A stretch of 64,000 nt of DNA, taken from the NCBI RefSeq assembly GCF_000203815.1, contig NW_004457729.1, positions 3,782,674 to 3,846,673 on the forward strand, read 5' to 3'. Source of the DNA: Cavenderia fasciculata (lineage: Eukaryota > Evosea > Eumycetozoa > Acytosteliales > Cavenderiaceae). Below are positions 48,450 through 60,373 of this stretch, one piece after another; positions within the stretch are counted from its first letter, which is position 1, and each line of letters opens with the position of its first letter. The notes beneath the pieces are model-generated. The model was not told the DNA's origin. It worked only from the letters and a program-made list of their open reading frames with translations, and made no database searches. The position numbers were made by a program, and so were the translations under genes.

Positions 48450-48980
48450 ATGGCAACTAGAGCACCACCAAGACCACCAATGATGGGAGGTAAACCCCCA
48501 GGTCCACCACCCCCACCAGGTCCACCACCCCCACCTGCCCCAGCACCTCCAAAGACCCAGGAGCGTTCTGCTTTGCTCTCTTCTATTCACAAGGGTGCCA
48601 AACTCAAAAAGACCAAGACCAACGATCGTTCGGCACCAGTCATGGCTCCAGATAAATCTGGTGGCGGTGGTGGCGGCGGTGCCCCAATGGGAGGCATGCC
48701 ACGTCCCGGTGTCGGTGCCCCACCAATGGGTTTGCCAGGCATGAAGAAACCAGCCGGCTTTGGAGCTCCACCACCATCGGCTGTCAAGCCAGGTCCAGCA
48801 TTCCCACCAAAGCTCCCACCAAAGATTGCTGCAGGTCCACCACCACCATCGGCTGTCAAGCCAGGTCCAGCATTCCCACCAAAGCTCCCACCAAAGATCG
48901 CTGCAGGTCCACCACCACCAGCTGCTGCCGGTCCACCAAAATTTGGTGCCAAGGTTGCTCCACCTCCACCACGTAGATAA
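48450..48980 (+). CDS. WIP/verprolin-like WH2 actin-binding protein
   Basis: Single-exon 176-residue protein. A proline-rich start (PPPPPGPPPPP, profilin- or SH3-binding type) is followed by a WH2 actin-monomer-binding motif at about residues 38-62 (SALLSSIHKGAKLKKTKTND), where LKKT and the following NDRSAP match WIP/verprolin proteins. A Gly-rich linker and more polyproline follow. WIP proteins bind and stabilise WASP and deliver actin to Arp2/3. At 176 residues this is much shorter than yeast or human WIP, and I see no clear C-terminal WASP-binding segment. A 24-residue unit is tandemly duplicated near the end. Confidence 0.85.
   Translation: MATRAPPRPPMMGGKPPGPPPPPGPPPPPAPAPPKTQERSALLSSIHKGAKLKKTKTNDRSAPVMAPDKSGGGGGGGAPMGGMPRPGVGAPPMGLPGMKKPAGFGAPPPSAVKPGPAFPPKLPPKIAAGPPPPSAVKPGPAFPPKLPPKIAAGPPPPAAAGPPKFGAKVAPPPPRR
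48765..48908 (+). repeat. Two tandem copies of a 72-bp coding unit
   Basis: Two adjacent 72-base units inside the WH2 gene, each encoding SAVKPGPAFPPKLPPKIAAG with flanking prolines. The copies are almost identical, with a synonymous ATT/ATC difference, which suggests a recent in-frame duplication. Confidence 0.85.
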
Positions 48981-50176
48981 ATAATAAATAATTCCTCTTT
49001 TTTACACATTATAATAAATATAACAAATACATTTAAACAAACAAACATATTATGATTCTATAAAAAAAAAAAACAATTGATTAATACTCTTAATCATTAT
49101 CCTTTTTGTAAAAGCAAAAAACAAAAGTAAAAAAGTCTTTGTGTATTATATTTGTGTGTAATATAGCACAAGTATTCATTTATTATATTTGATATAAGGA
49201 TCAGAAATCAAGGGTAGAGGTAGGTTCAGAGACAGACTCAAGAATGGGTACACTATTATAATTGAGAAAGAAAGATAAAAAGGTTAATATCAAAATAGTA
49301 AAAGAAAAAGGTAAAGAGAAGAGAGGAAGGTAGTTGGATGTAGTATTAAAGTAGTAGTAGTAACATTCAAAAGATTGTTGTTATTTGTTCAGGGTTTTCC
49401 GCATAATAGTTTGCATCTGCATAATTTCGCTAGGTTCAGGTCTACTTTGTCATCACGCAAATAACAACCAATGAATATGTAATACTACTAATAATAATAA
49501 CTGTCCAACCTTACTATTCCTATCTATCTGTTTTTGTATAACTTACATTAGCCAATGATAATAATGTAACTAAAAAAACGAAACTTTCGTCTCTTTTGTT
49601 GGTTGCCCCCACCAGCAGAAACAACACCAAAAAAAAAAAAACAAATAAAAATTAAAAAATTTTGTCAGATTCTTTTTACACAAGTGTGTAACTCAATGAT
49701 TGATCATTAACTGTCTCTCTGTGTTTATGTGCGATGTAAAGATTGATTCCTACTCCTGTGTCTCTCCACTCCCAACCAATTGAGAAACAACTTGTTCAAG
49801 TAGTACGTGTATGTAAGGTAGTTAGTTAGGTTACTCTTTCTTTATTCTCCGATCAATACAATACGACTACAAAATTAAGATAGATATTTTTTGGTTAGCG
49901 ATATATAAATATCTCATATTTGATGTTGATATTTGATTAGTTTGGTACAATGGTGCCAAAAGGGAGGAGACGGGATTGTTGTTTGATCTTTCCCATTCCT
50001 TCCTTTTCTTTTATTCGAACACTCGAGAGAGACGCACGCATCTTGCTTGTGCATAGGCTTTGTTTCATGCAATCAGATATTGCATTGTAATAAGTAATAA
50101 TAAGTAACAGTAAAATAACATAGAATAGAGAGAGAGAGTTGAATAAGTAATAATAATAATAAATAACAACAAAAGA
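48981..50176. other. Intergenic region
   Basis: About 1.2 kb without a recognised gene: A+T-rich with poly-A runs (49060, 49630), purine-rich patches (49200-49340), and the promoter of the second ComC-type receptor at its end. Confidence 0.5.
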
Positions 50177-53100
50177 ATGTCAAAAAGTATACAATCATTC
50201 ATCATGATTGTACTACCATTGATGGTTGTTACACTACTTTCAATGTTTGGTGGTGTCAATGCTATAGCACAACCCCCACTACTTCCTAATCAATGTATGT
50301 ATTATTATTATTATGATCATTACTATCGGGATTGATTGATCATTTACTAATGGATTTGTCTTGTTTTCTTTAAAAAGTGCCAAAGGTTCAATATTTGGTT
50401 CAACTATTTCAATTACAGAGTCTGTATCCAGACACGGCATCATATTGTCAAGACCCACCACTAGGCCCACACTTTATATGTGTTCCTACCAATATAACAC
50501 AACAATCGATTATGACTCAGATAAATCTTACTGGTACAGGTGTCGAAGTACTCCCATCAAATCTAATTACAAATCAAGATTTTGGTATACTCTTTTCATT
50601 GTTTGTTATCAATTAACTAATCATTCAATCCTTAAACAACCCTCTCTAATTTAATTACCATTTCCAATTTCCCTATTCTACTATAAAACAGATCTTTAAA
50701 AGATGTGATTGTTTCAGATGTATTTTTTAGAGGTGTTTTAAATGCAACTACTGAATTGTATGTAATATTAAATATTAAACTATTAAATAATATTAAATAA
50801 TAATGTTGATATTAATATAGTTTTTTTTTTATACTCTTGATAGTACATGTATAAATTGTAATATTCAATCATTTCCACCACTTAGTAATTCTATGACGAC
50901 TATATTATCCTATTTAAAGTTGGTTGATAATCCTATATCGGGGCCTATCAATATAACAAATAGTCTTTTAGGAAAAATCATCATCTATTCAACCAACACT
51001 TCACATATACGAGACACTAATTTTATTCTTGAAAATACAAACACTGCTTTAAAATATTTGTAAGTATATATATATAAGAAAGAACAATATAATATAATAT
51101 TGATATATCAAATTAATGTGTATTAATACATTATTATCTTTTTATATTCTATAGAGAGATTCAAACCAATACCATTGGTTTTTCAATATCACAAGTTCCA
51201 AATCTTTTATTTTTGTTTGTATCATTCATTCCCATTCCCATTCCATCCATCCATCCATCTTATTTATTTATTTATTTATTTAATTTTTAGGACTATTTAT
51301 TTTGGACCAAATTTTGATATTGACACAATTGATGAAAATTTTAAATATATTGGACATGATCTTAACTTGATGTATGTTGAAGGATTAGAAATATTAATAT
51401 TAATCCCCTTCCCCTATTATTTATTTTATATTATATTAATATATTTATTTAAATTAGTGTATTTAAAGATTTATTTCCAAATCCAATGAAAACCTATTTA
51501 TTCCCAAATATAAATTTAATCAATTGTACAGCCGGGCTTGAATTTTATGATATCAACTTTCAAGGTGCAAAAAATGTAGTTGATCTCTCACAATCACCAA
51601 ATCTTAGAACTTTAACCATTAAAAACTCACCACTACTTGATGATGTTGTTTATCCAGTTGGTGTTGGTAAATTATTTACTTTAATGTATGTTTAACATAT
51701 ATATTTATATTTATATAAAAAATATTCAAACTCTATATAGAATAACTATTTACTTTTATTTTTATTTTTTTTATTAGGACAATATCAAATTGTGGATTAA
51801 AAGGATACCCACAATTTGATGTTTATTTCAAGATGCCAGCAATTATATTAGCGAATAATACCATTTCACAACAACCACCGGTATTGAATGTTTTGGATGT
51901 TGTGCCAGTTTCTGATAATCCGTCGACCATTGATTTCTCACACAATCAAGCAACTGGACACTTGGACAATAGTTGGTGTTATGTTTCATCAGACGTTAGA
52001 AACAACCAATTGAGCGGACCTCTGCCAAACTGTTTTATATGTCATGCAATAAGGGACCCATATATAGCAGCGTCGCTTGAAAACAACCAATTCTCAAATT
52101 GGCCCATTCAAACTGGTCAGAATACAACATGTGATTACCGTGTCATACAACCAATCAATTATATGGAGGGGTCACTCTTTTTGACGCTGTTGGTTGTCAA
52201 TGGAGGATGGAGCCCTTATTTCGAGTCATCGTATTGTCGTTTGTTGTCGTCGCAAATACCCAACTACTCGTATTCGTGCAAGGTGAATGCCTCGATTGCT
52301 AGTCAAATCATGGCACAGGGATACTTGCCCGTGACATTCCCCGACACGCAACAAACTGTAAATATGGCAATCAAGATTGTTCCACCGACTATTGAAAAGG
52401 TTAATCAGTTTGTGTATGGAGGTAGTCAGGTACAAGGGTACGGGTTTATCATCTCGGGCAACGGGTTTTACAATACTCTCAACCTGTCGATCAAGATTGG
52501 CGGCAAACCATGTACCCCGGCAGAACTGGGATTGACCTATGTCACGTGTATAGTGTCACAGCCACTCGACGAAGGCATCAATTTGCTCGTCATGTCATTC
52601 CGTCAATACACCATTACATATGACTTGCGATTTGTACGAATGTATCCGGTTGTGACGGCCGTGTCGTCGCCACCGCGTGTAGGTGGTGTGTTTACAGTGT
52701 ATGGTGTGTTTGGAACCAACCATACTGGCACCCAACTGGCACTAGACGGTGTGCCATGCACTATCACCAACATATCATCAAATATGATAGAGTCTACTAT
52801 AGGGCCGGGTAGCGGTACAAAGAATGTGACTGTATGGGTACAAGGTATTCGCGCAACCTACCGAAACATATTTGTCTACCTCGAAGACATACAAGGATGT
52901 GTTAGTAATTGCTACGGACACGGTACATGCGAGTACTCGACCAGTCTATGCTTTTGCTATGCCGGATACGCCGGCGAGTCGTGTCAGTACAAACGACCCA
53001 ATTTCAACTCGACCATCACACAGTACATCAATAATGGCACGGTCATTCAAAATGGAAACACGCAGTTTGGGTTTAGAGTGGCCGGTATACGCGAGGTCAA

Positions 53101-53881
53101 CTTTATGGGCGACCTTATTCGCGAGTGGGCCATCAACAATCAGTGGAATGTTTCGGCCAAGTACCTAGACAATATCTGGATGTACAGAGTCACCTTTCAA
53201 AATACAATGACACTCACCTACTTTGTCGAAGAGTTTCAAGAACCTGCCAACAGGACATTTGCCGATATTCCCATGTTCCTCGATAAAGGTGCTTTAAAGA
53301 TGACCGTCAATATCACCAACTGGCCGTACCTCTCATCAACCAACAATATCCAACTATTAATTGAATCGTTTTCGATGGGTAACCATAGTTGTGAAGGCAG
53401 TGAAATTGGTCGATCGATTACGACCAACTCTACAGCCAACTCGCTGCAATACATTATGATTGAAAGAAATGGAAAGACTCTTTACGGTAGATTCTTGGAT
53501 CGTGTACTATCAGACAATCGATCAACCTTTTCACAAACGCTTGTTGTCAACCAAACCACTGAAAGTCTATTCGTTGCCATTAATCTTCCCTATGGTACGG
53601 AATTGTTAATTGACCCAGATTTTAGTGTCATCCTATCTCGACCTGATGACATTGACCAAGATGAATGTTCTGCATCCAACAAAAGTGATAGACAATGGGT
53701 TATAGTATCTGTATCTGTAGTGGTATCAGTAGTTGGTGTGTCACTACTCATCATCTCGGTTGTCATTATCAAAAAGAAACTTATCATCTCTTTCCGTAAT
53801 GGATTTAATATTGTATATCGTGGTAATTCAAATGCTTCTTCAAATGAATCAAAATTAAAACCTTTAAATTCTGATCTCTAA
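50177..53881 (+). CDS. ComC-type LRR/IPT-TIG/EGF transmembrane receptor, paralog 2
   Basis: Eight exons (50177-50294, 50378-50600, 50692-50757, 50844-51059, 51155-51214, 51291-51371, 51458-51685, 51778-53881) join to 1031 residues. The first intron is phase 1 and all later ones phase 2, as in paralog 1. A signal peptide (about 1-31) precedes LRR-like repeats in small exons. The large exon encodes the end of the repeats (NNQLSGPLPNCFIC), IPT/TIG-like domains, an EGF-like cluster (about 703-732), the FGFRVAGIREV domain, a transmembrane helix (about 970-992) and a tail of about 40 residues. For exon 2 I chose the GTTTGT donor after 50600 because the nearer GTATAC site would put a stop codon in exon 3. 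Role by family: developmental cell-surface signalling; ligand unknown. Confidence 0.88.
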
Positions 53882-56537
53882 GAACCTATAAATATGTAAA
53901 TAAATAAATAAATAAATAATAATAATATCTTTTTTGTATCTTTGTCATGGTTTTTTTTTTTTGTCAAGGGATCCAATCTCTGTTTTGAAAAACCTATTTT
54001 TAGGAGCAGCCGTCAGAGTTTTGACCATACACAACGGCCTCAAATAAGTTTTCGAGGTTTGCTTGCACATCTGAATTGGTTGGTTGCTTGGTTGTCGAGC
54101 TTATTATCTTATTTTTAAACAAATAGAGAAAAAGAAAGAAACAAACAGATCACCACAATTTCATTATTACATCTTATTATTAACTACTAATTATTATTCA
54201 TCGAAAAAGAAAAGAGAGAGAGCTAATAATAAAAACAGTACAAGTCAGTATTATAGTGTAAGATAGATTTAAATATTGTGTTTCGTTTTTAAAAAAGTTA
54301 CATACATACATGGCTACTAGCATAGACAGATAGAAAGAGAGATAATACAATGAATGTGGAAATAGTTTAAAAAGTTATTTTTAGAACAACTATCTATTAG
54401 TGAGCCCCCTAACGATCATTGTTGTGGGCGGTTGATAAATTTTTAAGAGGAGTAACTTATTTATTTAATCCACTCTTTGATAAAAGGAATGAAGGAAGAT
54501 TGTAGGCTAACCTTTGGAAACAAACAAACAAACATATAAACACATCCATTCATTTCATTTACTACAAGCAGAGATTCCTTTAAAAAAGTGTAAAACAGAA
54601 AGAGAGAGAGAGATAGGTAGATATCAATCTGAAGACAAAGATAGACCGATCGGTTCATCGCCGCCACAAACATTTAACCACTTTTGCCTTCTTTTAAATT
54701 TTTTTCTCTATCGAGGTAGGTGGTGCAAAGGGAGATTTGACGTCAAACAAGTGGCAGATTTCGCTGTTGTTGCCCACCCACACCAACACCTCCTCCAAAG
54801 ATCAAGAAGAAGAATATTTCCCAAAATTGACCTCGAGATAGGATAGGAGCTTAATATTACTCCTCCTCATTCATTTTTATCATCCATTCATATTTTTACA
54901 ATAATATAGATATATACACAGAGATAGAGTTAACTATTTAGAAAGAGATAGAACATACAACATATAAAAAGTCAGTTACACCCATTGTTTTGAACCTTAT
55001 ATTTCTGTCTGCAATTGTTAAATATAGCCCGACCTGCAATCTAGCGGTAGCATCACCATCATCATCATCATCATCATCATCATCATTCATTACTAGCTCG
55101 AGCTCAACTATCAGATGAATTGACAGCAGGTACAACTAATAGCAGTAGCAGTAGCAGTAGAGAGGATAAGAGAGTTTGTGCAACGAACTAACCTACCCAA
55201 CGCAACAATGAATATTTTTCATCAATCAATCAAATAATATTTGTTGTTCGTTGTGGTGGGTGGTTGTGTGTAGTAGTATCTCTTCTCAAAAATATTTGTT
55301 TGTTAGTTGACCACCCACACCTTCCTTCCTTCACCACCTTCACCCTCGTCCAGTGATCAATCAATCAATCATGCTAGAAGCAGCCAGTGTAATTTGGTGG
55401 TTGATGATAATAGTTTTTATTTATTTTATTTCTTTTTTTGCACGTACTATTTTTTTTGATTGATGGATCGTTTGGTTGATTGATCACCAATCAAAAGCGG
55501 GGTGATAATTCAAGTCTGTTTCTACTACTTTTTTTTATTTTTTATTTGGTCACATAAAAGTAAGAAGAAATAATAATAATAATGTCATAGTTGGTTGGAA
55601 AACAAAACAAAGAGAGAGAGAGAGAGAAAGAGAAAAGCTGGATCACCTTGTAATGGAAAATAATATATTATATATACACCCAACAACACCACCAATTAAA
55701 GGGAACATCTATCTCTATCAATCTATCTATCTTTTATTTATCTATCCCATTCATGGAGCACATGACATATTTTTAAAGGGATTGGTCATGATCATATGAT
55801 TATGGTTATGATTATGATGGTCAATCTTTCTTTAGAAAACAGAGTGTAGGGAAACAAGGAAGGAAAGATTAAAGATTAATAGGTAGATAGATATTCTTAA
55901 CAACAAAACACTTTTCTCCTCCTCTAACAACAACAAATTATAATTAGACAGAGTGATTGATTCTGGTTGACAGACTGACAATAGTGGGTGGTTGATTGGT
56001 TGATTGAACCCCCACACATGATGGATGATGTGTGTGTCGCATTTGTCAAACGACATTTTACATCATGTATATAGATCGATATACTTGTCAACAATCTGTC
56101 TTTTCTCCTTCTCTCTCTCTCTCTCTCTTTCTTTCTCTTTCCCACTTTTAAATTATTTACAAACATATCCATATTTTGGAAAGGAAGAAAAAGAAGTGGA
56201 GAGGAGGTTGTGGTTCTTGTTCTTGTTCTTTTGTTGTTGTTGTTATTATTATTTTTTATTACCCTACACTTATATTGTTGCACCCGTCCATCATCAAAAC
56301 ATAGGGATTCTTACTTACTTACTTACTCCTGGTTTCTTTCTTATTCTTTATAATTAATAATAATAACTATAGTAATCAATTAATACCTCAACAAATTTGT
56401 ACCATTACATTAGTCCGATAAATAGATAATATCTAAAATAGAGTCATCCAACAACCACCAACATTAAATCAATTTAATTTAATTTAATTGTAATATTACC
56501 AATTCTTTAATAATAATAATATATAATAATAATAATA
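53882..56537. other. Long intergenic region
   Basis: About 2.65 kb without a recognised gene. Contains GAGA repeats (54600-54615, 55612-55634), an ATC repeat (55050-55084), CT repeats (56110-56145) and GTT/TTC-rich stretches. The open frames here are made of such simple repeats and are not credible genes. Confidence 0.5.
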
Positions 56538-57765
56538 ATGGAACCAAACACAGTAGTTGTAATGCAAGAAGGTATCTTGGATATTGCCAAAAAGTCATCT
56601 TTACATGGATTGAAATTCAAAACTTGTTATGCTCGTTTAGTTCATGGAGCAATCTATATATATAAAACTCAACATGTAAGTTTGCTTAATCAATCACCAA
56701 ATAATGTCAATTGACATCACTCACACTTTTGATTGATTCAGTCAATCAATCAGTTAGTCAGTGATGTTGATGTTGGATGTTGACCTACCCACACCAATTA
56801 TATATACTAATTTGGGTTTGATTTTTTGATCATACATATTTATTTAGGATGATAATTTTAAATGTGTTGATATAGAATTTGCATTGCTTGATACTAATCA
56901 AAATGCAACCACTAGACCAAATACATTTGCCGTTCGCAACTCTTCAAACAAAGTTATATACTTGTCATCAAATAGCAGTTCAGGTAAATATCAACAATAA
57001 TAACAATAACAACACAATAACAATTAATAATTAATTATTAATCAATCATTACTTTTTATGGAATTTATTTTAAATTATTTACAATTGTCAATTTTAGAAT
57101 TTACTCAATGGAGTGAAAAGGTAAAGGAATGTTTAGGTAAAAAGAATAATGCAGGTGCACCAATAGTGGTTGGCAACGGAGAGGTTAAGCGTGAAGGTCG
57201 TACCGATGTATTGTTTAGAGCCAAGAAAAACATTTCTGGCAAGATTGCTGCTAGTGGTGTTGGCAAGAGTGGTCTCAAGAAACTGATTCCCGAAGAGGGT
57301 CGAGACTTGATTTCATCGGTCAAAAAGATTATCAAGCGTGTCTCCAACGAAGAAAAGGCCAACGAGATTGAAAAGAATATCATCAAGATCTTGGTCAAGG
57401 TCTTTTTCCAAATCGATAACAAGACCATCGAGATTCAAGAGTTTGCCAAGGTCGACAAGGCCTTGCGTGAGGCATTCAACCAGTTGGACCGTGCCTTTAG
57501 ATTCTATGGCGTCAAAAAGGGAACCGACCTCTTGCCCATTTTCGACAAGTCGGCTGCCGCCCTCAAAGAGGCTGAGAACGAGGCTGTCACCCTCTTCTCG
57601 CCATACCTCCGTCCACACAACCTCCAAAAGTTAAAGTCTACCTTTGCTTTCCTCGGGTCAGCAGACTTTTTCATCAAGGTCTGGGATGACATGGAAATCG
57701 AAGATGACCTTTTCTTGTTGATCAGTGCTCTCAACAAGTATACACAAATTGAAATTATTAATTAA
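56538..57765 (+). CDS. TIPE/TNFAIP8-like protein with a putative PH-like N-terminal domain
   Basis: Three exons (56538-56675, 56848-56983, 57098-57765) join in phase to 313 residues. The first 115 residues alternate short strands (KTCYARLVHGAIYIYK, KCVDIEFALLD, FAVRNSSNKVIYLSS) and end in a helix with the conserved Trp of PH domains (FTQWSEKVKECL). Residues about 130-305 are all helical, with a pattern (KKIIKRVSNEEKANEIEKNIIKILVKVF ... AFRFYGVKKGTDL ... LFSPYLRPHNLQKL, shown in parts) resembling TNFAIP8/TIPE lipid-transfer proteins, which shuttle phosphoinositides and tune PI3K signalling. The PH call rests on fold-like pattern rather than motif identity. A PH plus TIPE pairing would give phosphoinositide targeting and transfer in one chain. 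Lone gene, no operon-like context. Confidence 0.65.
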
Positions 57766-58377
57766 TCAAATATTCAATAATAATATTATACAAATATTTC
57801 TTTATTTCTTTCTTATAACATTATATACACATAACGAATCATCAATCAAATCAAATCAAATCAATCAAACCAACCATGGAATTGGAAAAATAACAACAAA
57901 AAATAATAATAATAATAATACAGACAATTGACAGACAAAGGAAATTGGACAAGGAAGAGAGAGAAAGAGAGAGAGAGAGAGACACTTATCATTTTACCAA
58001 CTCTTTTTTCGAGTGTTTATATATATCTCATCCCAACTCAATCCAAACAAATCAAATCATATATTTTATGTACAAATATTTCCATTTTTCCCTCCCTCCC
58101 TCCTACCCACTCTCAAAAGATATATGGAATGATGGATGTTAAAGGATGTGGATAACAACAACAACAACACTCTAAAACTAGGTAGTAATAGCCTTTTTCT
58201 ATTTTTTTTTTTCATCTCTCTCACTCTGGATCTCTTGCCAACCAATTTAAAGTCAATTTACGAACAACTATACCATTAATCACCCACCCCCTTAAAAAAC
58301 AAAACAATAAACTTGTAATTATATAGATGTAAAAGAAAACACTAAACACATATAAATAATAATTGTTTATTTTTAAT
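57766..58377. other. Convergent intergenic region
   Basis: Spacer between converging genes with ATCAAATC repeats, a GA repeat (57955-57980) and poly-T. No gene seen. Confidence 0.5.
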
Positions 58378-59352
58378 TTAAATTAAATGTTTAAAACCAC
58401 CAATTCCAATGGCACCAATATAGAAACCACAACCAACACGTAGAGCAGCCAATACTTGATAGTTGAATTGGGAAGTCGAGCTGTAATATCCTTCTTTAAA
58501 GATCTTAAAACTTTTAGGTAATGCCACCAATGTCGATAAAATGAGATTGTTTTGTCCATAGAATGCTAAAAATGTCATTGATACAAAAAATCTAAAATAA
58601 AGAAATATTAATAATAGTTTATATGAAAAATAGATTGTTGTGGATTGAACATACAAAAGAGCAAGGAATGATAAAAATATAATTGAATTTTTCTTTCCAA
58701 GCATAGTAATGATTGTTTTGATTCCAGCTTTTTCATCTTCTTCAATGTCACGATGGTATCCAGCCAAGAAACAGGTGGTGAGGAATATTAGCTGTGGAGC
58801 AAACAGTATCGATTGCATTGGGGTTGGAAGACTATTGGTAAAGAGGCAATGATAGATACCCCAAGTAAAAGTGGCATACATTACAAATGGTATAGGACCC
58901 AAAGCAATATACTTTAGTGGTGTATAGGTACAAGAGTTGAACAAGAGTGACGCCAAGTACATGACAAACATTTTGGCCATCCATTCAGTCTCGCCATGAC
59001 ATAGAGTAGTTAGGTAGAATGTTAAAACAAACATACCAGTAATCGAAAATGCAATGAATCCAAGTAGAGTTGTTACTGATACCACTTCAAATAGTGTTCG
59101 ATCACTTGACGTTTTTGGATCATCTACACCTGTAATATAGTCAATATAAGAATTGATCATATAACTTAGACAATGACCAAAGAATGATACGACACTTAAA
59201 ATACCAAACATGAGTATTGCATTTTCTCTTTGTAAAAATCCACCTTATCCAACTTGTGAACTGGCAATTGCCAATGCCAATGCTTCAGTAGACAACACAG
59301 TTCCATAAACTTTTAGTCTACCTGCCTTGAAATATGATCTAACCATCTCCAT
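58378..59352 (-). pseudogene. UbiA prenyltransferase copy A, one in-frame stop
   Basis: Two exons (59352-58655, 58591-58378) join in phase to 303 sense codons interrupted by a single TAA at 59247-59245, in the block SSQVG-stop-GGFLQREN. The intact copies have Leu there (QVGLSS, QVGLGS), so one base change made the stop. Everything else is intact: about nine hydrophobic segments, first prenyl-diphosphate motif NSYIDYITGVDDPKTSSDR, and second motif YHRDIEEDEKAGIKT. It resembles UBIAD1/MenA-type enzymes that attach a prenyl chain to an aromatic ring in membranes. An ATG after the stop (MFGILS) would give a 277-residue protein lacking the first helix. Either a very young pseudogene, a sequencing error, or a shortened product. 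Confidence 0.75.
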
Positions 59353-59969
59353 TTTTTTTTAACAAATTAATTTATCTTTTAAATAATTATTAATATGAAC
59401 TAATATAAAGAACTGAATCCTAACTACTAGTAGAATAATATAATTAAATTCTTTCATGAGGATGGATAGATGACATCTCTCTCTCTTGGTTTTTTTTTTG
59501 GTAGAGCTATCAAACGGTTCATACATCATCAACCAACCAACCTGTCCGGAATTTTCATCTCTAGATTTTATACTAAATCGGTGTACAGTTTTTATATATT
59601 AATATATCAATGTAATTGAATGGTTTTATTAAATACAATATTGGTGTTGATTTATAGGAGGGAGGGGTAGATTCATATTTTTATATTTAATTTATCTATC
59701 TTTTGTCTCATGAAAGAGCGATTTATTTCATGCAAGCTAGCTTGGAAAGAACAAGAAAATCAGAGTTGATCTTGGCCTTTGGCAATAAAAAAAATAATAA
59801 CATACATCTCTTTCATTACATATGTAGTTGCTTCTTTAAATAGCCTACCACATTATTTTAATGAATAAATTGTGTGTGTGTAGTACAAAAAGAAGATTGG
59901 ATTGGGTGGAATACAATATGTGATTGTGAATAAAAACAAAATAATCAAAAAAGGAAACTTAGTTTCATT
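59353..59969. other. Intergenic spacer in the UbiA array
   Basis: A+T-rich spacer, no gene seen. It includes the promoter side of copy A with poly-A/T before the start, and a TG repeat near 59872-59881. Confidence 0.45.
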
Positions 59970-60105
59970 CAATGTTGTGAAACCACCAATTCCAATTGAA
60001 ATAGAGTAGAGATAGCAACAACTTACAAGAACAAAGATTGTTTGGTAGTGGTTGGATTGTGATCTAGTTCTGTATCACCAGAGTAATATCCTTTTTTAAA
60101 TCTTA
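59970..60105 (-). pseudogene. Remnant of a UbiA last exon
   Basis: On the minus strand the piece begins KKGYYSGDT, matching KRGYYSDST and KEGYYSSTS of the neighbours. It then loses frame, and further on, in another frame, reads YLYSISIGIGGF, matching LYIGSIGIGGGG and FYIGAIGIGGF. This is the last exon of a fourth copy, eroded by indels and a stop. No matching first exon was found nearby. Confidence 0.75.
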
Positions 60106-60373
60106 AAATTAGAATTAAAATTGTTAACTTGAATATTAAAATGGTAAAAGATCTAAAGTAATCTTTTGTTAATAATGATCAAATTAAATTAAATTGGACC
60201 AAAATGTGGTTCTTAATAATAATATTTGTGGCAAGTGAATATCTATCTATCTTGTAATCTAATTTGAGGATGAGGGGTGTGATATTTTATTTGTCTAATA
60301 AAAAGAATTGGAGATTGAAAATGAACGACCAACTGAATAAAAACTGGAGACTGAGACCCAAAGTTTAGATATA

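Noticed and set aside
48587-49048. 153-codon Gly-rich frame antisense to the WH2 gene
   Set aside because: Reverse complement of polyproline codons gives glycine runs; the sense strand has a recognisable WH2 motif.
54514-54846. 110-codon plus-strand frame
   Set aside because: Built mostly from GA repeats and untranslated-type sequence, without ATG context or known domains.
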